Origin: JBJXHB01 sp046160725
GTDB taxonomy: Bacteria; Pseudomonadota; Gammaproteobacteria; Burkholderiales; Burkholderiaceae_C
Length of the DNA stretch: 7,099 bases
Assembly (NCBI GenBank): GCA_046160725.1
Contig: JBJXHB010000572.1
Location: 1 to 7,099 of the forward strand
Reading direction: 5' to 3'
Shown here: piece after piece, positions 1-5,454 of the stretch
Numbering within the stretch: the stretch's first letter is position 1
How the letters are laid out: each line of letters starts with the position of its first letter
Made by a program: the position numbers and the translations under genes
Notes under the pieces: model-generated
Databases searched by the model: none
Told to the model about the DNA's origin: nothing
The model's input: only the letters and a program-made list of their open reading frames with translations

Positions 1-189
1 GCCAGCGCCAGCGAGCAACTCTCCGCCACCGCCGAGGAACTCTCCGCCCAGGCCGCCCAGCTGCAGGAGCTGATGGCCTTCTTCAAGCTCGCCGACGCGG
101 CGCCTGCCCCTGCACCCAGGGGGCCACGGGCGAACCTGCCCACCGCGGCGCGGCGGCGCGCCACGTCCGGCTTCGCTCCGGCTCACTGA
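1..189 (+). CDS. Methyl-accepting chemotaxis protein, C-terminal end (5' partial)
   Basis: The first 62 codons of the window are open in frame 1 and end at TGA 187-189; the start lies outside. The peptide begins ASASEQLSATAEELSAQAAQ and continues with LQELMAFFKL. This Ala/Ser/Glu/Leu heptad-like pattern is typical of the last methylation helix of chemoreceptors, where Gln/Glu pairs are modified by CheR, CheB and CheD. After FFKL comes a tail of about 30 residues rich in Ala, Pro and Arg, ending APAH. It carries no NWETF-like pentapeptide, the tether that docks CheR and CheB on some receptors. The receptor's ligand-binding part is not visible, so its signal cannot be named. cheW, cheR, cheD and cheB follow on the same strand, which supports the assignment. 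Confidence 0.85.
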   Translation, partial: ASASEQLSATAEELSAQAAQLQELMAFFKLADAAPAPAPRGPRANLPTAARRRATSGFAPAH

Positions 190-259
190 CGCGCTTGCGC
201 GACCCTTTGACGCCCACAGCGCCCTGCCCCCTCATCGCATCCCATTCGCCGAGCGCCGC

Positions 260-853
260 ATGACCACTCCTCAATCCACGCCCACCGCCGCAACGGCCGG
301 CGCTGACGCGCCCACTGCCCTGCTGCAGTGCCTGCGCATGGCGGTCGGCAGCGAGATCCTGTCCGTACCGATCGAGGCGGTGCGCGAGATCCTGGAGTAC
401 GGCCGGCTCACGCCGCTGCCGCGCACCCCGGCCTTTGTGCGGGGCGTGATGAACCTGCGCGGCGCCGTCGTGCCGGTGATCGACCTGGCCGCGCGGCTGG
501 GCGGCCCGGCCACCCAGATCGGCCGCCGCACCTGCATCGTCGTCGTCGAGACCTCCGGCCCTGCGGCGTCGGACGAGATCGCGGCAAGCAACGATGCGAT
601 CGATGACGATGCCCAGTCCGCCGAGATCCTGGTGGTGGGCCTGCTGGTGGACGGCGTCTACGAGGTCTTCGATGCCGCCGCCGGGCGCGTCGAGCCGGTG
701 CCGCCCTTGGGCACGCGCGTGCCGGCGCCGTACCTGGCGGGCATGGTGCGGGCCCATGGGCAGGTCATCGGCCTGCTGGCACTTGACCGCGCCCTGGCCG
801 CCCGAGAGCTGGCCCAGCTGATCGGCGCCGGTGTGCCCGTCACGCAACACTGA
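260..853 (+). CDS. cheW: Chemotaxis coupling protein CheW
   Basis: A 197-residue protein with one CheW domain, which bridges chemoreceptors and the histidine kinase CheA in the cytoplasmic signalling array. Family landmarks, in order, are VREILEY (about residue 41), PLPRTPAFVRGVMNLRGAVV (52-71) with the conserved N-L-R-G turn, VIDLAARLG (73-81), RTCIVVVE, LVVGLLVDGVYEVFD (124-138) and a C-terminal PYLAGMVRAHGQVIGLL strand pair. A Ser/Thr/Ala/Pro-rich N-terminal lead of about 20 residues and an acidic insert at about 99-122 (with DDD near 115) make it longer than the roughly 160-170 residues usual for CheW. The ATG at 260 is 70 bases after the receptor stop and has only a weak purine stretch (CGAG, 249-252) before it. 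Later in-frame starts would cut into the domain. It precedes cheR by 18 bases, so the two are probably co-transcribed. Confidence 0.93.
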   Translation: MTTPQSTPTAATAGADAPTALLQCLRMAVGSEILSVPIEAVREILEYGRLTPLPRTPAFVRGVMNLRGAVVPVIDLAARLGGPATQIGRRTCIVVVETSGPAASDEIAASNDAIDDDAQSAEILVVGLLVDGVYEVFDAAAGRVEPVPPLGTRVPAPYLAGMVRAHGQVIGLLALDRALAARELAQLIGAGVPVTQH

Positions 854-871
854 CCCGAGGACGAAGCCGCC

Positions 872-1675
872 ATGCTGAAACTCTCGAAGAAGGCCTTCGA
901 CTCGGTCACGGCGCTGTTTCACAGCGTCTCCGGCATCCGCCTGACCGAGCAGAAGCAGGCCCTGGTGGCAGGCCGGCTGCAGAAGCTGGCCCAGGAGGCT
1001 GGCGAGCCGGACCTGGAGCGCTATGTGGACCGCTTGATGAGCGGCGGCACCCCGGCCGAGGAGATGGCCCGGGTGATCGACCGCCTGACCACCAACGAGA
1101 CCTACTTCTTCCGCGAGCCGCAGCACTTCAACCACCTGTCCGCCCACCTGCGCAACCTACCTACCGGTACCGACGTGCGGGCCTGGAGCGCGGCCTCGTC
1201 ATCCGGTGAGGAGGCTTACAGCACCGCCATGCTGATGGCCGACGTGCTGGGCAACGCCCCCTGGGGCATCTGGGGCACCGACCTGTCGCACAGCGTGGTG
1301 GCATCGGCGCAGCGCGGCCTGTATCCGCTGGAGCGGGCCCGCATGGTGCCGCCGGACTATCTCAAGCGCTTCTGTCTCAAGGGCCAGGGCGAGCACGACG
1401 GACAGCTGCTGGTGGCCAAGACGCTGCGCCAGCGCGTGCAGTTCATCCAGGCCAACCTGATGCAGCCCCTGCCCCGTGAGCTGCCGACCTTCGACGTGGT
1501 CTTCCTGCGCAACGTGCTGATCTACTTCGACAACGATGCCAAGGCGCAGATCGTGCGTCGGGTCCTGGGGCAGCTCAAGCCGGACGGTCTTCTGTACATC
1601 GGGCACGCCGAGTCGATGGCCTCGCTGAACCTGCCGATCCGCCCGCTCGGCGTGGCGATCTACACCCATGCCTGA
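872..1675 (+). CDS. cheR: Chemotaxis protein methyltransferase CheR
   Basis: A 267-residue S-adenosylmethionine-dependent methyltransferase that methylates glutamates on chemoreceptors. The N-terminal helical CheR domain (about 8-60) is followed by RLTTNETYFFRE (71-82), the conserved substrate/SAM-side motif, then the SAM-binding motif WSAASSSGEEAYSTAM (105-120), GTDLS (135-139, whose Asp is expected to contact the adenosine), QANLMQPLP, FDVVFLRNVLIYFD (207-220) and LLYIGHAESM (240-249). The SAM motif reads AASSSGEE where many CheR proteins have AGCSTGEE, a mild change. Length is normal for the family. GAGGA at 857-861 lies 10 bases before the ATG and supports this start. The last 8 bases overlap the start of cheD, suggesting translational coupling. 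No TPR extension is present. Confidence 0.97.
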   Translation: MLKLSKKAFDSVTALFHSVSGIRLTEQKQALVAGRLQKLAQEAGEPDLERYVDRLMSGGTPAEEMARVIDRLTTNETYFFREPQHFNHLSAHLRNLPTGTDVRAWSAASSSGEEAYSTAMLMADVLGNAPWGIWGTDLSHSVVASAQRGLYPLERARMVPPDYLKRFCLKGQGEHDGQLLVAKTLRQRVQFIQANLMQPLPRELPTFDVVFLRNVLIYFDNDAKAQIVRRVLGQLKPDGLLYIGHAESMASLNLPIRPLGVAIYTHA

Positions 1676-2360
1676 GGCCCAACGCCAGCGCCCGCAGCTG
1701 ACCCTGTTCGGCGGCCCGACGAAGCCGGCGCCGCTGGCGACGGGGCCTGCCGCCGCTGCGTTGCCCCTGGCCGCGTCCCGCACGTCGTCGCCACGGTCGG
1801 CAGCGCCGGCAGCCGGCGGGCATGGCCCCTGGCAGGTGACCGGCAAACCCGGCGAGCACCTGGTGCTGATGCCGGGCCAGATGCATTTCGGCACCCAGGT
1901 GGCCAGCCTGCGCACCCTGCTGGGGTCGTGCGTGGCCATCACGCTGTGGCACCCGGGCAAACGCATCGGCGGCATGTGCCACTACCTGCTGCCCAGCCGC
2001 GCGCGCAAGCCCGGCGATGCACTGGACGGCCGCTACGGCGACGAGACACTGGAGGCCATGATCGCGGCGCTGAAGCTGACCCGCACCGCACCCGAGGAAT
2101 ACCACTGCCACCTCTACGGCGGCGCCGACACCCTGCCCGAAGGAACGACACTGAAGTTCAACGTCGGCGAGCGCAACATCGAGCAGGGCTGGTCGCTGGT
2201 CGACAAGTACGGCTTCCAGCTGCAGGGCATCGACGTCGGCGAGGACATCCCCCGGACCGTCACCCTGACGCTGGCCGACGGTGCCGTCGACATGCGCCGC
2301 GGCACCGGCCGGGCACCGGCCAATGCCGCGGCCGCAACAGCCGGCGCGGCGCGGCGCTGA
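1668..2360 (+). CDS. cheD: Chemoreceptor glutamine deamidase CheD
   Basis: A 230-residue member of the CheD family, which hydrolyses specific receptor glutamines to glutamates and so creates methylation sites. The catalytic core is visible: TLLGSCVAITLW (83-94) holds the nucleophile Cys88, GGMCHYLLP (101-109) holds the catalytic His105, and Thr83 is the probable third active-site residue. The 17-residue Cys-His spacing equals that of Thermotoga CheD (Cys27, His44). LYGGAD (149-154), FNVGERN (164-170) and GIDVGEDIPRTVTL are further family motifs. The first 60 or so residues form a Pro/Ala/Arg-rich extension, and the last 20 are Ala-rich. The ATG sits in ATGCCTGA, overlapping the cheR stop. I favoured it for that coupling, but a later start just before the core cannot be excluded. 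Confidence 0.95.
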   Translation: MPEAQRQRPQLTLFGGPTKPAPLATGPAAAALPLAASRTSSPRSAAPAAGGHGPWQVTGKPGEHLVLMPGQMHFGTQVASLRTLLGSCVAITLWHPGKRIGGMCHYLLPSRARKPGDALDGRYGDETLEAMIAALKLTRTAPEEYHCHLYGGADTLPEGTTLKFNVGERNIEQGWSLVDKYGFQLQGIDVGEDIPRTVTLTLADGAVDMRRGTGRAPANAAAATAGAARR

Positions 2361-2404
2361 GCCATAGACCCGCGGCCGCCCCGACCGGGCATGAAACCGA
2401 CATC

Positions 2405-2408
2405 AGGA
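2405..2408 (+). promoter_or_regulatory. Ribosome binding site of cheB
   Basis: AGGA lies 7 bases before the ATG at 2416. It separates this start from the out-of-frame ATG at 2391, which opens a long but spurious reading frame across cheB. The surrounding 55-base gap between cheD and cheB shows no convincing terminator, so cheB is probably read from the same transcript. Confidence 0.6.
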
Positions 2409-2415
2409 TCTCGTC

Positions 2416-3498
2416 ATGAGCGCACCGCCGATCCGGTCCTTCGTGGTGGACGACTCCGCCGTGGTGCGCAAGCACCTGAGCGACCTGCTCACCGCCGGCG
2501 GCATCGAGGTCGCCGGCACGGCCAGCGACCCGCTGTTCGCCTGGCCCAAACTGCAGGCCCAGTGGCCCGACGTCATCGTGCTGGACGTCGAGATGCCGCG
2601 CATGGACGGCATCAGCTTCCTGCGCAAGCTGATGGCCGAGCGGCCGACGCCCGTGGTGATGTGCTCGACCCTGACCGAGGCCGGCTGCGAGACCACGATG
2701 CAGGCGCTGGCCGCCGGCGCGGTGAGCTTCGTCACCAAACCCAAGCTCGGCCTGAAGAGCTTCCTGGAGGACCGGTCGAACGGCCTCGTGGAGGCGGTGC
2801 GATCGGCCGCCCGCGCCAACGTCCGGGCCCTGCGCCCAGTGCCATCGGCCATGACGGCATCTGCCGCAGCGCCGATCGTCTTGCCCAGCGCCATGGCGGA
2901 GACCACCAACCGCGTCATCGCCATCGGCCTGTCCACCGGCGGCGTGCAGTCGATCGAGGTGGTGCTGAAGGCCTTGCCGCGCACCATGCCCGGTATCGTG
3001 GTGGTGCAGCACATGCCCGAGAAGTTCACCGCGGCCTTTGCGGCACGGCTGAACGGCCTGTGCCAGCTGGAGGTGGCCGAGGCCCGCGACGGCGACCGGG
3101 TGATCGACGGCCGCGTGCTGATCGCGCCGGGCGGCCGCCACATGCGGCTCAAGCGCAGCGGCGCGCAATACGTGGTCGAGGTCAAGGATGGCCCGCTGAT
3201 CAACCACCACCGGCCCAGCGTGGACGTGCTGTTCCGCTCGGTGGCGCAGTGCGCCGGGCGCAACGCCATCGGCATTGTGATGACCGGCATGGGTGACGAC
3301 GGCTCGCGGGGCCTGAAGGACATGCGCGACGCCGGGGCCGTGACCGCGGCGCAGGACGAGGCGTCCTGCGTGGTCTACGGCATGCCACGCGAGGCCATGC
3401 GCCTGGGCGCGGCCCGCGACTCCGTGCCACTGCAGGGCATTGCCCAGTGGCTGCTGGACCGCGCCGCCGAGCCGGTGGCCGGTGGGACGCGGGGATAG
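2416..3498 (+). CDS. cheB: Chemotaxis response regulator protein-glutamate methylesterase CheB
   Basis: A 360-residue two-domain protein of normal length. The N-terminal receiver domain (about 5-125) has the acidic pair Asp12-Asp13 in VVDDSAVVRK, the phosphorylated Asp57 in VLDVEMPRMDG, Ser84/Thr85 in MCSTLTEAG and Lys108 in VTKPK. A linker rich in Ala, Arg and Pro (about 126-163) leads to the methylesterase domain with the catalytic triad Ser173 (GLSTGG), His199 (VVQHMPEKFT) and Asp295 (MTGMGDDG). The spacings between these residues match those of the enterobacterial enzyme (Ser164, His190, Asp286). RPSVDVLFRSVA (266-277) is another family signature. Phosphorylation by CheA relieves receiver-domain inhibition, and the esterase then removes methyl groups from receptors. 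It is the last chemotaxis gene on this strand in the window. Confidence 0.97.
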   Translation: MSAPPIRSFVVDDSAVVRKHLSDLLTAGGIEVAGTASDPLFAWPKLQAQWPDVIVLDVEMPRMDGISFLRKLMAERPTPVVMCSTLTEAGCETTMQALAAGAVSFVTKPKLGLKSFLEDRSNGLVEAVRSAARANVRALRPVPSAMTASAAAPIVLPSAMAETTNRVIAIGLSTGGVQSIEVVLKALPRTMPGIVVVQHMPEKFTAAFAARLNGLCQLEVAEARDGDRVIDGRVLIAPGGRHMRLKRSGAQYVVEVKDGPLINHHRPSVDVLFRSVAQCAGRNAIGIVMTGMGDDGSRGLKDMRDAGAVTAAQDEASCVVYGMPREAMRLGAARDSVPLQGIAQWLLDRAAEPVAGGTRG

Positions 3499-3519
3499 GT
3501 CGGGCGCCGCGGCGGCGGC

Positions 3520-3556
3520 GAAGTAGAGGTTGTAGTCCTTGCTACATCGGAAGTAG
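3520..3556 (+). promoter_or_regulatory. Candidate operator: inverted repeat plus direct repeats upstream of chrB
   Basis: TGTAG (3531-3535) and CTACA (3542-3546) form a perfect inverted repeat with a 6-base spacer. It is flanked by two copies of GAAGTAG, at 3520-3526 and 3550-3556, exactly 30 bases apart, close to three helical turns. GTAG therefore occurs three times, and its complement once, in 37 bases. The stretch is also poorer in GC than the coding sequence around it. Some ChrB proteins act as chromate-responsive repressors of their own operon, so this is a plausible ChrB binding site. The protein-DNA link is inference. Confidence 0.4.
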
Positions 3557-3570
3557 CGTATGCTTCACAC
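3539..3570 (+). promoter_or_regulatory. Weak candidate promoter of the chrB cluster, possibly giving a leaderless mRNA
   Basis: TATGCT at 3559-3564 resembles a -10 box (four of six bases of TATAAT). TTGCTA at 3539-3544 is the nearest -35-like hexamer (four of six), but the 14-base spacing is short for sigma-70. Seven bases after the -10-like box falls the ATG of chrB at 3571, and no Shine-Dalgarno sequence is seen before it. If this promoter is real, transcription would start at or next to the start codon. The inverted repeat overlaps the -35-like element, as expected for repression. Confidence 0.3.
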
Positions 3571-4515
3571 ATGTGGACTGCGCTCTTCCTCACCCTGCCG
3601 ACGCAGCCCAACGCGGTGCGGCTGCGGGTCTGGCGCTCCCTGAAGACCCTGGGCTGTGGGTTGCTGCGCGACGGCGTCTACCTCCTGCCGGTGGCCCGGG
3701 CCGCCCTGTTTGATGGATTGGTGGCCGAGGTCCGGTCGCATGGCGGCCAGGCAAGCCTGGTCGAGCTGTCGGCCCGCGACGAAGCCCAGCGGGCCGAGAT
3801 GCTCGCGCTGTTCAACCGGTCCGAAGGCTACAGCTCGTGGCGCGCAGAGGCGCAAGCGCTGGTCGCGACGCTGGCGGGCATGCCGGAGACCGAGGCCCGG
3901 CGGCGTTGGCGCGGCATTGCCGAGGCGCTGCAGGTTCTTCGCGAGATTGACTACTACCCCGGCGCGGCGGCTGAACAGGCTCAGGTCGAACTCGACGCGA
4001 TCCGCGGGGCGCTGGATGCGCAGTTCTCCCGCGGCGAGCCGTCGGCACGGGCGCCGCACGGCATCCCTCGCCTGGACCGGCGCAAGTTCCAGGGCAAGCG
4101 CTGGGCCACGCGCGCGCGGCCCTGGGTGGATCGACTGGCCTGCGCCTGGCTGATCCGCCGCTTCATCGATGCCGACGCCCGATTCATCTGGCTGGCCGAC
4201 CCGGCCGGTGCCACGCCGGCGCCCCGTGGGGCCGTCGGCTTCGACTACGACGGTGCTCGCTTCACCCATGTGGGTGCGCGCGTCAGCTTCGAGGTGCTGG
4301 CTGCCAGCTTCGGGCTCGATGCCGACCCGAGGCTGCAGCGCATCGCCCGGGCCGTGCATTTCCTGGACATCGGCGGCATTCCGGTGCCCGAGGCTGCCGG
4401 CCTGGAGGCCGTGCTGGCCGGCCTGCGCGAGATGCATGCCGACGACGATCAGCTGGCCCTGGCTGCGGCGACGGTGCTCGACGCGCTGTACGCGGCACCT
4501 GACCGCATCCTCTGA
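3571..4515 (+). CDS. chrB: ChrB-family chromate resistance protein
   Basis: A 314-residue protein with both parts of ChrB. The N-terminal domain (1 to about 155) opens with WTALFLTLP and RLRVWRSLKTLGCGLLRDGV, the usual start of the family. The C-terminal chromate-resistance domain begins at about 177 with RWATRARPWVDRLACAWLIR and RFID, followed by FDYDGARFTHVGARVSFEVL (224-243) and AVHFLDIGG (261-269). Conserved Cys190, His233, His263 and Asp266 could be metal or oxyanion ligands, though that is inference. Where many relatives read CTFE, this one reads VSFE (238-241), so one often-seen cysteine is missing. ChrB proteins are reported as chromate-sensing regulators or as accessory resistance factors. 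It leads a cluster with a superoxide dismutase/rhodanese fusion 18 bases downstream; no chrA is in the window. The GC-poorer 72-base region before the start has a candidate operator. The start is set by the family N-terminus, since no ribosome binding site is visible. Confidence 0.9.
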   Translation: MWTALFLTLPTQPNAVRLRVWRSLKTLGCGLLRDGVYLLPVARAALFDGLVAEVRSHGGQASLVELSARDEAQRAEMLALFNRSEGYSSWRAEAQALVATLAGMPETEARRRWRGIAEALQVLREIDYYPGAAAEQAQVELDAIRGALDAQFSRGEPSARAPHGIPRLDRRKFQGKRWATRARPWVDRLACAWLIRRFIDADARFIWLADPAGATPAPRGAVGFDYDGARFTHVGARVSFEVLAASFGLDADPRLQRIARAVHFLDIGGIPVPEAAGLEAVLAGLREMHADDDQLALAAATVLDALYAAPDRIL

Positions 4516-4521
4516 TCCGAC

Positions 4522-4528
4522 AAAGGAG
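4522..4528 (+). promoter_or_regulatory. Strong ribosome binding site of the SOD-rhodanese gene
   Basis: AAAGGAG lies 5 bases before the ATG at 4534 and is the best Shine-Dalgarno match in the window. It fixes the start and suggests that the fusion enzyme is made at a high rate relative to ChrB, which has no such site. Confidence 0.75.
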
Positions 4529-4533
4529 TTTCC

Positions 4534-5454
4534 ATGACCGCGCGCCTTCAAGAACTGCCGATCGACCCGACCAAGCTGAGCCGGTTGTCGCTCGGGCTGA
4601 TCACCAGCCACCACCAGAACAACTATGGCGGCGCGGTGAAGCGGCTGAACGCCATTCGTCACGCTCTGGCGACCACACCGTTCGCTACGGCGCCCGGCTT
4701 CCAGCTGAACGGCCTGAAGCGCGAGGAACTGATCGCCACCAATTCGATGCTGTTGCACGAGCTGTACTTCGCCTGCCTGGGCGGCGACGGCGTGACGATG
4801 GAGCCCGCAGCGAGACTGATGCTGGAAGCCAGCTTTGGCAGTGAGGAGCGATGGCGCGACGAGTTCACCGCGATGGGCAAGGCCCTCGGCGGCGGCTCGG
4901 GCTGGGTGCTGCTGGTGTTTCAGCCGCGCGAAGGCACGCTGGTCAACCAGTGGGCGGCCGACCACACGCATGCGGTGGCCGGTGGCGTGCCGGTCCTGGC
5001 GCTCGACATGTACGAGCATGCGTATCACATGGACTTTGGTGCCGCGGCGGGTGCATACGTCGATGCCTTCATGGGCAACATCGATTGGGCCGGCGTCCAC
5101 GAGCGCTACCAGCGGGCGGTGCATGCGGCCAGCGAGCCCTTTGGCGCCAGCCAGGACCAGGTTGGTGACGCCGTGGTGGTCGACGTTCGGCGCGCCGCCG
5201 TGTTCGCGAAGGCACGAGCCCTGATGCCGGGTGCACGCTGGCGCGACCCGGCAACCGTGGCCACCTGGGCCGATGAGTTGCCGGCTGACCGCGACGTGGT
5301 CGTGTATTGCGTCCATGGGCACGAGGTCAGTCGCGCCACCGCGATACGGTTGCAGGCCGCTGGGCTGAAGGCGCGCTACCTGCGCGGCGGCATCGACGCC
5401 TGGCAGGCTGCCGGTCGGCCCGTCGTCGACAAGGCCGAGGGCCGGACCGCATGA
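4534..5454 (+). CDS. Fe/Mn-type superoxide dismutase fused to a C-terminal rhodanese domain (ChrC-ChrE-like)
   Basis: A 306-residue protein without a signal peptide. Residues 1 to about 205 form an Fe/Mn superoxide dismutase fold with probable metal ligands His26 (TSHHQNNYGG), His75 (LLHELYF), Asp158 and His162 (LDMYEHAY). His144 in AADHTH aligns with the second-sphere His of mycobacterial SOD. Residues 208-300 form a rhodanese domain: VVDVRR near 217, the active-site loop VVYCVHGHEVS with Cys259, and YLRGGIDAWQAAG. The loop resembles that of the sulfurtransferase GlpE (CYHGNSS). In classical chr operons SOD (chrC) and rhodanese (chrE) are separate genes; here they are one chain. Canonical second-sphere His30 and Tyr34 are replaced by Asn and Ala in an ungapped alignment by eye, so real SOD activity is open. 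Its stop overlaps the next start (ATGA). Likely role: detoxifying superoxide and handling sulfur or thiols during chromate or other oxyanion stress. Confidence 0.9.
   Translation: MTARLQELPIDPTKLSRLSLGLITSHHQNNYGGAVKRLNAIRHALATTPFATAPGFQLNGLKREELIATNSMLLHELYFACLGGDGVTMEPAARLMLEASFGSEERWRDEFTAMGKALGGGSGWVLLVFQPREGTLVNQWAADHTHAVAGGVPVLALDMYEHAYHMDFGAAAGAYVDAFMGNIDWAGVHERYQRAVHAASEPFGASQDQVGDAVVVDVRRAAVFAKARALMPGARWRDPATVATWADELPADRDVVVYCVHGHEVSRATAIRLQAAGLKARYLRGGIDAWQAAGRPVVDKAEGRTA

Noticed and set aside
190..201. Short hairpin CGCGCTTGCGCG after the receptor stop as a terminator
   Set aside because: The loop is only two bases (or the stem only four pairs), and no run of T follows. It may weakly pause transcription, but the next genes are in the same pathway and direction.
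2391..3296. 301-codon plus-strand frame inside cheB
   Set aside because: It overlaps the full cheB gene in another frame and is Arg/Gly/Ala-rich without motifs. The ribosome binding site and catalytic residues belong to the cheB frame.
5307..5450. 48-codon N-terminal extension of the ATP-grasp protein
   Set aside because: It would overlap the conserved rhodanese domain and is Arg-rich without similarity to the family start. The ATG at 5451 gives an ATGA overlap and a sensible N-terminus KVALLYPGD.
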